A stretch of DNA of 64,000 bases from Micromonosporaceae bacterium KJ-029 (GTDB lineage Bacteria > Actinomycetota > Actinomycetes > Mycobacteriales > Micromonosporaceae): contig BIFP01000068.1 in NCBI GenBank assembly GCA_005402585.1, positions 310,001 through 374,000 on the forward strand, in the 5' to 3' direction. The notes beneath the pieces are model-generated. The model was not told the DNA's origin, searched no databases, and saw nothing but the letters and a program-made list of their open reading frames with translations. Every line of letters starts with the position of its first letter. The stretch's first letter is position 1. This document shows positions 1-8,411 of the stretch, piece by piece. The position numbers and the translations under genes were made by a program.

Positions 1-26
1 ATCGGCGTGCGGGACCCACCCACGGG

Positions 27-2888
27 TCAGGAGGCGTGCACCTCGAACTCGGCGATCTGGGCCGCCGGCCAGCCGGTGTTGCCGGTGACGTTGAGTCGCA
101 GGTACCGGCGGTCGCCGGTCGGTAGGTTGATCGACACCGTGTTGCCGGTGGCCGGGTCGAAGCTGCGGCCTGCCGAGCCGGCGAGGGTGGTCCAGGAGTT
201 GCCGTCGGTCGAACCGAGGACCGACAACGTCTGGGTACGGGTCTGCCAGGCCGACGACGGTGGCAGCTTCAGCACGACCCGACCCACCTGCCGGGCGGTG
301 CCCAGGTCCACGGTGAGCGTCTGCGGGAAGGCGTTGTTGGCGCTCTCCCAGTAGGTGTTCGCGTTGCCGTCCACCACGTTGGTGGCCACGTACACGTCGG
401 TGTGGCTGGTGGCCGTGACCGGCCGGCCGAGCGCCAGGTTCCCGGCCGGGGGCGGGGTGGTGGGTGGCGGGGTGGTCGGTGGCGGGGTGCTGTCGCCGTA
501 CACCTCGAACTCGGCGACCTGGCCCGCCGGCCAGCCGGTGTTGCCGGTGATGCTCAACCGGACGTACCGGCGGTCGCCCGCCGTCAGGGCGATCGAGACG
601 CTGTTACCGCTGGCCGGATCGAAGACGCGCCCCGCCGAGCCGGCGAGTGTGCTCCACGAGTTGCCGTCGGTCGAGCCGAGCACCGACAGCGTCTGGGTAC
701 GGCGTTCCCAGCCGGCGGGCAGCTTGAGCACCACCCGGTCGACGGGACGGGCCGCGCCCAGGTCGACGGTGAGCGTCTGCGGGAAGGCGTTGTTGGCGCT
801 CTCCCAGTACGTGCCCGGGTTGCCGTCGACCGCGTTCCCCGCCAGGTAGTTCTGGGTGTGGCTGGACGCGGTGACCGGCCGCCCCTGGGCCAGGTTCCCG
901 CCGGGCGGCGGGGTGGTGGGCGGTGGGGTCGTCGGCGGGGGCGTGGTGGGTGGCGGTGAGGTGGGCGGTGGGCTGGTCGGGCCGCCGCCCCACTGCGGCT
1001 CCGGCCACGGCCCGCAGTACGGGTTGGCGGTGTACCAGCCGGAGTTGCCGGCACCCTGGGTGATCTGGAAGCCGCTACCCACGCAGTTGTGGATCGGGTT
1101 GCTCTGCGCAATGCCGGTGGCCCGCACGTTCGTGAAGGACACCTGGCTGGGCGCCTGCACCTGGAGGGCGTACGTGCCGGCGCCGTCGATGCGTACGTTG
1201 TTGAAACTGATCCCGCTGGTGGCCCCCTCGATCCAGTGCAGCGCCGCGTAGGAGCTGTCCAGAATGTCGGTGTCGGTGACCACGATCGACGCGCCCTGGA
1301 TCGGCTGGTTCAGGGCGGAGAACCAGATCGCCCCGACACCGAACTGCCAGTTGTAGTCGGAGTTGCCGTTGCGGATCAGTGTGTTGCGGGCGACCGTGAT
1401 GGTGCCGGCGACGGCGGTCGGGCCGTTCACGCCGGTGTACCGGTTGGCCACGTGGATGCCGCCACCGTTGGTGACCGAGTCGGCGGTCACGTTGTCGGTG
1501 ATCCGGATGTCCCGCCCGCCGTAGGTGACCAGGTGGTTGGCGAGGATGGTCACGCCGATCGTGTTGAAGGTGAACGAGTTGCCGACGTTCGGCACGGTGT
1601 CCGCCCACATCGCGAGGGCGTCGTCGCCGGTGTTGCGGACGAAGGTGTTCGTCACCGTGGAGTTGGTGACCCCCCAGTGGAAGTTCACCCCGTCGGCGGT
1701 CTGGTCCAGGATCCGGCTGTTGCGGATGGTGAAGTTGTTCATCGGGCCGTCCATCCAGGCGCCGACCTTGGTGTGCTGCATCCAGACGTTGTCCACCACG
1801 GAGTCGGACATCGCCCCGCCGATGGCGTTTACCTGGTCATCGTCGACCCGTTCCCGGATGTCGCCGATGATGGCGAAGTCGCGCAGCGTCACGTTGCGGC
1901 TGGGGCCACCGGCCTCGTGCGGACGGATCTCGCCCCGGTAGCCGCCGCCGTTGACGTACTTGCCGTAGATGCCGGCGGCGCGCTTGCGGTCGGTGGGGTG
2001 CCGGCCGCCGAGCACCGAGTACCAGGGCCCGGCGCCGCGCAGGGTCACCCCGTCGACCACCACGTGGTCCCAGAGGGTGAAGTTGCCCTGCGGGATCCAC
2101 ACCGCCCGGCCCTGCGCCCGGCCGGCGTCCACGGCGGCCTGGAAGCGGGCGGTGGAGTCGGTGGCGCCGGTCGGGTCGGCGCCGAAGTCGGTGACCACGT
2201 CGAGCACGTTGGCCGGCTTGGCGATCGGCGCGGCGACCAGCTCGAAGTCGGCCAGGTCGATGGTGAAGGTCGGCGACTGCGCGGTCGAGGAGACCTGGAG
2301 CCGGATCTTGGTGCCGGCCTGGTACGTGGTGCCGAACAGCGTCCGGGCCTCGTCGTAGAAGTGATGCGGGTTGGTGTCGCCGGGGTTGTTGTTGAACGGG
2401 TAGCCGCCGTAGAACCAGCCGTACTTCGAGGTCACCGGCACCGCTTTGACCAGGTTGCCGTTCGCCCGCAGGTCGATGCTGGCGTCGCGGCCGGTGCCGG
2501 CGGCGTTGTCCGGGATGCTGTAGCGGAAGGTCACCGCGTTAGCCGGTGCGGTGAGGGTGAACTCGACGTACTCCCCGACCGCGTCGAGGGTGACCGCCTC
2601 CCGGCCGCTGGCCTCCGACGGGAGGGTGCCGTAGCGCCGGTCCGGGCCGATCCGGGTGCCGTTGTGCGCGGCGTTCTCGGCCTCGTGCTCGACGAACGGC
2701 ACGGTGGCGCCCCGGCCGGCGATGTCGAACGGGGAGAGCCCGGCGGCGCGGGCCGGGGTCGCGGTGGTGGTGAGCGTGACGACCGAGATCGAGGCGGCGG
2801 CGAGCGCGGTGCCGGCGAGCACGGCAAGCGCCGGACGGATCCGGTTCCGGGGTGGGTGGTGGTGGTTCGGGGTCGTGTGGTCGGCCAT
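27..2888 (-). CDS. Secreted GH87-type alpha-1,3-glucanase (mycodextranase) with two discoidin-like domains
   Basis: A 953-residue exported enzyme predicted to cut alpha-1,3-glucan (mutan/nigeran-type polymers) outside the cell. A Tat/Sec-like signal peptide covers about residues 1-48, ending ATPARA. Next are a CBM35-like beta-sandwich (about 55-200), a right-handed beta-helix (about 215-610) and two near-identical F5/8-type (CBM32-like) domains joined by PPPTT linkers. In the helix, Asp399 and the Asp422-Asp423 pair (motif GDDALAMW) have the same 23/24-residue spacing as the three catalytic aspartates I recall for GH87. The start is the ATG at 2888, preceded by an AAGGGAG ribosome site; the open frame continues upstream but without a signal peptide. 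It follows a glucosidase/ABC operon on the same strand, beyond a terminator, so it probably feeds that importer. Family assignment is good; the exact substrate is inferred. Confidence 0.85.
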   Translation of the reverse strand: MADHTTPNHHHPPRNRIRPALAVLAGTALAAASISVVTLTTTATPARAAGLSPFDIAGRGATVPFVEHEAENAAHNGTRIGPDRRYGTLPSEASGREAVTLDAVGEYVEFTLTAPANAVTFRYSIPDNAAGTGRDASIDLRANGNLVKAVPVTSKYGWFYGGYPFNNNPGDTNPHHFYDEARTLFGTTYQAGTKIRLQVSSTAQSPTFTIDLADFELVAAPIAKPANVLDVVTDFGADPTGATDSTARFQAAVDAGRAQGRAVWIPQGNFTLWDHVVVDGVTLRGAGPWYSVLGGRHPTDRKRAAGIYGKYVNGGGYRGEIRPHEAGGPSRNVTLRDFAIIGDIRERVDDDQVNAIGGAMSDSVVDNVWMQHTKVGAWMDGPMNNFTIRNSRILDQTADGVNFHWGVTNSTVTNTFVRNTGDDALAMWADTVPNVGNSFTFNTIGVTILANHLVTYGGRDIRITDNVTADSVTNGGGIHVANRYTGVNGPTAVAGTITVARNTLIRNGNSDYNWQFGVGAIWFSALNQPIQGASIVVTDTDILDSSYAALHWIEGATSGISFNNVRIDGAGTYALQVQAPSQVSFTNVRATGIAQSNPIHNCVGSGFQITQGAGNSGWYTANPYCGPWPEPQWGGGPTSPPPTSPPPTTPPPTTPPPTTPPPGGNLAQGRPVTASSHTQNYLAGNAVDGNPGTYWESANNAFPQTLTVDLGAARPVDRVVLKLPAGWERRTQTLSVLGSTDGNSWSTLAGSAGRVFDPASGNSVSIALTAGDRRYVRLSITGNTGWPAGQVAEFEVYGDSTPPPTTPPPTTPPPAGNLALGRPVTATSHTDVYVATNVVDGNANTYWESANNAFPQTLTVDLGTARQVGRVVLKLPPSSAWQTRTQTLSVLGSTDGNSWTTLAGSAGRSFDPATGNTVSINLPTGDRRYLRLNVTGNTGWPAAQIAEFEVHAS

Positions 2889-2981
2889 GAGCAGCGCTCT
2901 CCCTTTCCTCAGGTGGCCTGGTCCCCCGTCGGTGCGGCGTGCGGGTTGTGCGGATACCTCCTCGTCGTACGGGCTGGCGGT

Positions 2982-3024
2982 GGCGTGGCGCCGGCGGAGG
3001 GACGGGGACCGCCGGCGCCACGCC
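2982..3024 (-). terminator. Intrinsic terminator after the GH13/ABC operon
   Basis: A perfect 16-bp inverted repeat (2982-2997 with 3009-3024) around an 11-base loop starts 3 bp after the GH13 stop codon. It separates the transport operon from the GH87 gene. It is very GC-rich and has no T-run, which is usual in actinomycetes. Confidence 0.7.
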
Positions 3025-3027
3025 CGG

Positions 3028-4683
3028 TCACGTCGGGTCGCCCGGCGCCACTTCTGCGGTACGCAGCCAGACAGCGGTGTCCGGGGGCAGCCGATCGCCG
3101 TCGAGCGGGCCACTGGCCAGCAACTGCCCGGCGTGCGGCGGCAGCGGCACCGCCGCGCCGGAGAGGTTGACCACGCAGGTGAAGCCGGGGTCACGCCGGA
3201 ACGCCAGTACGCCCTCCGGGGCGGGCAGCCAGGTCAGCATCCCGTCGCCGAGCGCCGCTTCGGTGCGGCGCAGCGCGATCGCGGCGCGGTACAGCTCCAG
3301 CATCGAGTGCGGGTCGTCGGCCTGCGCCCGGGCCGTGCGGTCCTTCCAGTCGGCCGGCTGGGGCAGCCACGGCACCGTGGTCGCGCCGTCCGGGCTGAAG
3401 CCGAACGGCGGCGCGTCACCGGCCCACGGCAGCGGGACCCGGCAACCGTCCCGCCCCGGGTCCGTGCCACCGGAGCGGAAGAACATCGGGTCCTGCCGCA
3501 GCGCGTACGGGATGTCCTCCACCTCCCACAGGCCCAGCTCCTCGCCCTGGTAGACGTAGGCGGCGCCGGGCAGCGACAGCGACAGCAGCGCGGCGGCTCG
3601 GGCCCGGCGGGTGCCCAGCTCCAGGTCGGTCGGGATTCCTTCACGCTTGGCCGCGAAGCTGAACGTGGTGTCCGCCCGGCCGTACCGGGTGACGTCCCGG
3701 GTGACGTCGTGGTTGGAGAGCACCCAGGTGGCGGGCGCACCGACCGGCGCGTGCGCGCTCAGCGTGCCGTCGATGCTCTCGCGCAGCGCCGCGGCGTCCC
3801 AGGCGCAGCCGAGAAAGTCGAAGTTGAACGCGGCGTGCAGCTCGTCCGGACGCAGGTACTTGGCGAACCGCTGCCGGTCCGGCAGCCACACCTCACCGAT
3901 CAGGGCCCGGTCGCCGGGGTACGCGTCGGCGACCCGCCGCCAGTCCCGGTAGATCTCGTGCACCCCGTCGAGGTCGTGGAACGGGTGCGGCTGGTCCGGC
4001 AGAATCTCGGGAAGCGTCGACTCCTTGACCAGCAGCCCGGCCGAGTCGATCCGGATGCCGTCCACCCCACGGTCGAACCAGAACCTGAGGATGTCCTCGA
4101 ACTCGGCGCGCACCCGGGGGTGGTCCCAGTTGAAGTCCGGCTGTTCCGGGGCGAAGAGGTGCAGGTACCAGTCGCCGGGGGTGCCGTCGGGGTTGGTGGT
4201 CCGGGTCCAGGTCGGGCCGCCGAACTCGCCGACCCAGTCGGTGGGGCGCTGGTCGCCGTTCGGGCCCCGGCCCGGGCGGAACCAGAAGAGGTCCCGCTCG
4301 GGCGCGCCCGGCCCGCCGGCGAGCGCCGCCTGGAACCAGGGGTGCGCGTCGGAGCAGTGGTTGGGCACCACGTCGACGATGGTCCTGATGCCGAGCGCGT
4401 GTGCCTCCGCGATCAGCGCCTCCGCCTCGGCCAGCGTGCCGAACACCGGGTCGATGTCGCGGTAGTCGGCCACGTCGTAGCCGGCATCGGCCATCGGGGA
4501 GGGGTACCAGGGGCTGAACCAGATCGCGTCGATACCGAGCGCGGACAGGTAGCTCAACCGGGACCGGATGCCGGCGATGTCGCCGATGCCGTCGCCGTCG
4601 CCGTCGGCGAAGCTACGTGGGTACACCTGGTAGATCACCGCTCCACGCCACCACGGACTACTGTCTGCTGTGGACACGAGCAC
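3028..4683 (-). CDS. GH13 alpha-glucosidase
   Basis: A 551-residue cytoplasmic glycoside hydrolase of the alpha-amylase family, oligo-1,6-glucosidase/alpha-glucosidase type. No signal peptide is visible. Family regions are intact: DVVPNH (about 104-109), the nucleophile Asp213 in GIRIDSAG, the acid/base Glu264 in LIGEVW and Asp326 in SNHDV. It is expected to hydrolyse imported alpha-glucooligosaccharides to glucose. The start is a GTG at 4683 with a weak GAAAG site; another GTG lies two codons inside. It is the last gene of the SBP-permease-permease-hydrolase operon, 19 bp after the second permease gene. Linkage specificity (alpha-1,3, -1,4 or -1,6) cannot be read from the sequence. Confidence 0.88.
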   Translation of the reverse strand: MLVSTADSSPWWRGAVIYQVYPRSFADGDGDGIGDIAGIRSRLSYLSALGIDAIWFSPWYPSPMADAGYDVADYRDIDPVFGTLAEAEALIAEAHALGIRTIVDVVPNHCSDAHPWFQAALAGGPGAPERDLFWFRPGRGPNGDQRPTDWVGEFGGPTWTRTTNPDGTPGDWYLHLFAPEQPDFNWDHPRVRAEFEDILRFWFDRGVDGIRIDSAGLLVKESTLPEILPDQPHPFHDLDGVHEIYRDWRRVADAYPGDRALIGEVWLPDRQRFAKYLRPDELHAAFNFDFLGCAWDAAALRESIDGTLSAHAPVGAPATWVLSNHDVTRDVTRYGRADTTFSFAAKREGIPTDLELGTRRARAAALLSLSLPGAAYVYQGEELGLWEVEDIPYALRQDPMFFRSGGTDPGRDGCRVPLPWAGDAPPFGFSPDGATTVPWLPQPADWKDRTARAQADDPHSMLELYRAAIALRRTEAALGDGMLTWLPAPEGVLAFRRDPGFTCVVNLSGAAVPLPPHAGQLLASGPLDGDRLPPDTAVWLRTAEVAPGDPT

Positions 4684-4702
4684 CTGCTTTCTGGGTCGGG
4701 GG

Positions 4703-5590
4703 CTATCCCTTGAGTCCGCCGGTGGTCAGGCCGGACATGATGTTCCGTTGGAAGATCAGGAAGATGATCACGGTCGGTATCGCGGCGATCACCGACGCGG
4801 CGATCACGACGTTCATGGGCGTACCACCGGCGAAGGCGTAGATGCCGACGCTGACCGTCCGGGTCTCGGGCGAGGGCATGACCAGCTTCGGCCAGAGGAA
4901 GTCCTTCCAGACCGCGGTCACCGCGAAGATCGAGACCACGCCGAGGATGGGGCGCGACATCGGCAGGATGATCGACCAGAGCGTGCGCAGTGGTGTCGCC
5001 CCGTCCATCAGGGCCGCCGCCATCAGGTCCTCCGGAATCGAGTCGAAGAACCGCTTCAGCAGGAAGATGTTGAACGCGTTGGCGACCAGCGGCAGCCAGA
5101 TCGCGAACGGCGAGTCGAGCAGGCTGATGTGCAGGATCGGCAGGTCGATCACGGTCACGTACTGCGGGACGATGAGGACCATTGCCGGGATCATCAGCGT
5201 GGCCAGCATCAGGCCGAGGATCGCGTTGCCGAAGATCGGTCGAAGCTTCGACAGGGAGTACGCCGCGGCGGTGTCGAACACGAGTTGGAACAGCACCGCG
5301 CCGGTCGCGTAGTAGAACGTGTTGAACAACAGCTTGGCGAGGGCCAGGTTGTTCCACGCGTCGGCGTAGTTCTGCCACTGCGGTTCCTGGGGAAACAGTG
5401 ACGGTGGGGTCTGCGCGATCTCCTGGCCGGACTTGAGCGCTCCGGTGACCATCCAGTAGAGCGGCCCGAGGAAGACGAGCGTGAACCCGATGATCACGAC
5501 GGCGAGCAGCGTCCAGTAGATCGCCCGGCCGGGGCCGCGTCGGAGCTGGGCCTGGGAGATGAGGGTCCGGGTCCCGGAGTCCTGTGCCAT
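4703..5590 (-). CDS. Carbohydrate ABC transporter permease, MalG type
   Basis: A 295-residue inner-membrane permease with six predicted helices. The first helix (about 24-45) follows a basic N-terminus. The EAA loop that contacts the ATPase is visible as EDLMAAALMDGATPLRTLW, followed by ILPMSRP. It forms a heterodimer with the MalF-type permease encoded 13 bp upstream. No nucleotide-binding subunit lies in the locus; in actinomycetes such sugar importers usually share a distant MsiK-type ATPase, so that is the likely partner (inference). Confidence 0.9.
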   Translation of the reverse strand: MAQDSGTRTLISQAQLRRGPGRAIYWTLLAVVIIGFTLVFLGPLYWMVTGALKSGQEIAQTPPSLFPQEPQWQNYADAWNNLALAKLLFNTFYYATGAVLFQLVFDTAAAYSLSKLRPIFGNAILGLMLATLMIPAMVLIVPQYVTVIDLPILHISLLDSPFAIWLPLVANAFNIFLLKRFFDSIPEDLMAAALMDGATPLRTLWSIILPMSRPILGVVSIFAVTAVWKDFLWPKLVMPSPETRTVSVGIYAFAGGTPMNVVIAASVIAAIPTVIIFLIFQRNIMSGLTTGGLKG

Positions 5591-5603
5591 GGGTCGTCCC
5601 GTC

Positions 5604-6560
5604 CTAGTCCTGTTTCGCGGTCAGCCGCAGGTAGACGGCGGAGAATCCGGCCAGCACCACGAGCATGATCACGCCGAGCGCCGCAGCACCGTTGAGGTCG
5701 TTCTGGAAGAAGCCGTGCTGGTAGATGAGGTACGCGACCGAGGTCGCCGAGTCCTCCGCGCCCGCGCCGTTGGCGAGGATCAGCGGCTCGATGAACAGCT
5801 GCATGGTGGCGACGATCTGGAGCATCGCCAGGAGGGCGAGGATCAGCCGGGTCTGCGGGATGGTCACGTGCAGGATGCGCCGCCAGATCCCGGCGCCGTC
5901 CAGTTCGGCCGCCTCGTACAGCTCGCCGGGGATGTTCTGCAACGCGGCCAGGTAGATCAGCACCGCGCTGCCCATGTTCATCCAGGTCGACGCGATCACC
6001 ATCGCCGGCATCGTCATGTCCGGGGACTGCATCCACTGCGATGTGGGCAGGCCCAGGGCCTTGAGAATCGCGTTGAAGAGGCCGGCGTCGCTGGGGTCGT
6101 ACGCGTAGAACTTGAAGAGGAAGAGCGCGGAGGCGGGCGGCAGCATCACCGGCAGGTAGACCAGGATCCGGAGGTACCCCTTGGCGTGGCGGAACTCGTT
6201 CAGCAGGATCGCCACGAAGAACGGCACCGCGTACCCGAGGATGAGCGCGAGCAGGGTGAAGTAGAAGGTGTTCTTCCAGGCGGTCCAGAAGCTGGGGTCG
6301 TCGAGGATCCGGAGGTAGTTGTCCCAGCCGACCCAGGTGGTCTCGCCGCGCCGGGTGCGCTGGAAGCTCATCACGATGCCGCGGATCATCGGGTACCAGG
6401 AGAAGACCGCGAAGCAGAGCACCGCACCGATCAGGAACGCGTGCCCGGTGAGGTTGTCCCGTAGCTTGCGGCCGAGGCTCGTACGTCGCTGCCCTGGCGG
6501 GGGCGACGGTGCGGGGCGACCCGCTGCTCTGGTGGCCCCCGGGGCGGAGGTGATCGCCAA
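5604..6560 (-). CDS. Carbohydrate ABC transporter permease, MalF type
   Basis: A 318-residue membrane permease with a disordered Pro/Ala-rich N-terminus (about 35 residues) followed by six helices; the EAA-type loop is YEAAELDGAGIWRRI. It pairs with the MalG-type permease 13 bp downstream. I chose the TTG start at 6560 because CAGGAG lies 6 bases upstream. The same frame is open to a GTG at 6632, which has no good ribosome site and would add a low-complexity tail. It lies between the binding-protein gene and the second permease gene. Confidence 0.88.
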   Translation of the reverse strand: MAITSAPGATRAAGRPAPSPPPGQRRTSLGRKLRDNLTGHAFLIGAVLCFAVFSWYPMIRGIVMSFQRTRRGETTWVGWDNYLRILDDPSFWTAWKNTFYFTLLALILGYAVPFFVAILLNEFRHAKGYLRILVYLPVMLPPASALFLFKFYAYDPSDAGLFNAILKALGLPTSQWMQSPDMTMPAMVIASTWMNMGSAVLIYLAALQNIPGELYEAAELDGAGIWRRILHVTIPQTRLILALLAMLQIVATMQLFIEPLILANGAGAEDSATSVAYLIYQHGFFQNDLNGAAALGVIMLVVLAGFSAVYLRLTAKQD

Positions 6561-6641
6561 GGCAACTCCTGGTGAATCGGTGACCGGACGGTGCGGTGGG
6601 GTGCGGGTGGGGGCCGGCGCACCGGCCCCCACCCGCTCGGA

Positions 6642-8021
6642 TCAGCCCTCGGCGGCGAGCAACTGGTTGACCTTGTCCTCGGCCGTCTTGAGGAGCGCGT
6701 CGATGTTCGCGTTCGGGTTCGTCAGCACCCCGGACATCGCCGCGTCCAGCACCGCGTAGATCGCCTGCGCGTTGCGCGGCTCACCCTTGATCGGCACCGG
6801 GTTCGCCTCGAAGACCGCGAAGTTCGCGGTGTCCACGTTCGCGTTCGTCTTGCGCAGGTCGAGTTCCTGCTTCTGCGCATCGCTGCCGTTGGTGAAGAGC
6901 AGCGGCTGCGGCAGTCCGACCGGGTAGTTCTGCGGCTTGGCCCGGGCGTAGTCGAACTGCCCCTTGCCCGGCGTCAGCTTCTGGTAGGCGATCCACTTCA
7001 GACCGGCCTTGACCTGCTCCGGGGAGAGGTCCTTCTTGAAGAAGTAGCCCTCGCCACCACCGAGCGTCCCCTTCGCCGGGCCGTCCTGGCCGGGCAGCGG
7101 GCCCATCGCCCAGTCCTCGAACTTGCCCTGGAACTGGCTGACGATCGCCTGGGTGGTGTCCGGAGCGCCGATGAACATGCCGACCTTGCCCGCACCGGCG
7201 TTGGTCAGCAGGTCACCCCACTGCAGCAGTTGGCGGTCGCCCATGCTGTTGTCGCCGTACCGCATGTCCTTGAGGTTCTGCAGGACCTGCTTGCCCATGG
7301 CGTTGTTGAAGTCGGCCTTCTTGCCGTCCGGGGTCAGGATCTGGCCACCCTGCGAGTAGAGCAGGGAGGTGAAGTGCCAGCCGCCGGTGTTGCCGGCGCT
7401 GTACTCCGCGTAGCCGGCGATGCCGTTGCCGAGGGCCGAGATCTTCTTGGCGGCGTCCCGGACCTCGGCCCACGTCTTGGGCGGGTTGTTCACGTCGAGC
7501 CCGGCCTGCTGGAACAGCACCTTGTTGTAGACCAGGCCCATCGAGTAGTTCTTCACCGGGACGGCGTAGAGCTTGCCGCCGTCGCTGAAGACCTCCTTGA
7601 GCGCCGGGTCGACGCTGTCCCAGGTGGGGACCGTGTCCTTGTTGGCGTACTCGGTGATGTCCATCGCCTGACCGGAGTCGAGCACCTGCTGGAGATCGGT
7701 CATGTACCCGTAGAACACGTCGGTCACGGTGCCGCCGGCGAGGCGAGCGGTGAAGTCCGGCGGGTTGTTGCACTGCTCGCCGACGCTGACGCTCTTGATG
7801 ACGATGTCGGTGTTCTGCCGCTGGAACTCGGCGACATCGTCGTTCCAGTTCTGCAGCAGCTCTTTCTGGGCGCCGACCGGCTGGCAGTCGACGGTGATGG
7901 TGACCTTGCCGCTCGCGTCGTTACTCGCGTCGTCGCTCTTCGTGGAGCAGGCCGCAAGGCTGAGCCCCAGGCCGGTCACGAGCGCCAACGCCGCAGCCTT
8001 CCGGTACTGCGGTACGGACAT
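6642..8021 (-). CDS. Extracellular sugar-binding lipoprotein of an ABC importer
   Basis: A 459-residue family-1 solute-binding protein. A lipoprotein signal peptide (about 1-25) ends in a LAAC lipobox, so the mature protein is anchored outside the membrane. The body shows typical sugar-SBP segments, such as VFYGYMTDLQQVLDSG, YNKVLFQQAGLD and GGGEGYFF. It begins the importer operon and is preceded by AAGGGGTGG before its ATG. The likely ligand is an alpha-glucooligosaccharide released by the neighbouring GH87 enzyme (context only). Confidence 0.9.
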   Translation of the reverse strand: MSVPQYRKAAALALVTGLGLSLAACSTKSDDASNDASGKVTITVDCQPVGAQKELLQNWNDDVAEFQRQNTDIVIKSVSVGEQCNNPPDFTARLAGGTVTDVFYGYMTDLQQVLDSGQAMDITEYANKDTVPTWDSVDPALKEVFSDGGKLYAVPVKNYSMGLVYNKVLFQQAGLDVNNPPKTWAEVRDAAKKISALGNGIAGYAEYSAGNTGGWHFTSLLYSQGGQILTPDGKKADFNNAMGKQVLQNLKDMRYGDNSMGDRQLLQWGDLLTNAGAGKVGMFIGAPDTTQAIVSQFQGKFEDWAMGPLPGQDGPAKGTLGGGEGYFFKKDLSPEQVKAGLKWIAYQKLTPGKGQFDYARAKPQNYPVGLPQPLLFTNGSDAQKQELDLRKTNANVDTANFAVFEANPVPIKGEPRNAQAIYAVLDAAMSGVLTNPNANIDALLKTAEDKVNQLLAAEG

Positions 8022-8165
8022 CTGTCCACCCCTTCGGGATCGAGTGTCTCCAGGAAGTTCGCTGATCTGCGGTGATCGCCACCGCCGGGTGCCCTGCTAC
8101 TGATCGGTATCCGTCATCCGTCCTGACCCCCGGTAACTGCGCGGAGGCCAGGTGTGAGTGGAGTC

Positions 8166-8194
8166 ACTGTAGCGAGGACGACTCATTACGGCAA
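8166..8194 (-). promoter_or_regulatory. Promoter of the sugar-import operon
   Basis: On the minus strand TTGCCG (8189-8194) and TACAGT (8166-8171) are separated by exactly 17 bp, matching a housekeeping sigma-70-type promoter. It lies about 145 bp before the binding-protein ATG, leaving a long leader in which I see no recognisable riboswitch. Confidence 0.55.
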
Positions 8195-8197
8195 GGT

Positions 8198-8207
8198 TTC
8201 GATCGAA
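8198..8207. promoter_or_regulatory. Candidate LacI-family operator
   Basis: A perfect 10-bp palindrome with a central CG step, TTCGATCGAA, sits immediately upstream of the -35 box of the sugar operon. LacI-type repressors favour such sites and a LacI-type gene lies next door. The assignment rests on position and symmetry only. Confidence 0.35.
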
Positions 8208-8326
8208 TGCTGAAAGGACACGACTCCGTCACGAGAAATCTTGACGGCCTCTTGGAGTCGGGCCTGCGGCCCTTGCTTGCCCGGCGCCGGGCGACGCGGC
8301 GCCGGACGGCTCCGCAACGACGAAAG

Positions 8327-8357
8327 GGCCGCCGACCGCGAGTAGCGGCCGACGGCC
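8327..8357 (-). terminator. Terminator after the LacI-family gene
   Basis: A 13-bp stem (8327-8339 with 8345-8357) containing two G-T pairs and a 5-base loop is followed on the minus strand by CTTTCG. It insulates the regulator gene from the importer operon. Confidence 0.65.
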
Positions 8358-8411
8358 GGAGCGTCGTTCAGCGGCCAGGCCGGCGGGCCCGGTGAGGGTG
8401 GTGGGCCGGGG

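Noticed and set aside
2893..2898. AGCGCT core as a LacI operator at the GH87 start
   Set aside because: Six bases with only partial flanking symmetry, and not found in the operon promoter; too weak.
1089..3170. A 693-codon open frame opposite the GH87 gene
   Set aside because: It is Val/Gly/Asp-rich frame noise caused by high GC opposite a strongly supported enzyme gene.
8022..8165. Riboswitch in the long leader of the sugar operon
   Set aside because: No conserved riboswitch core or ordered stems that I can recognise.
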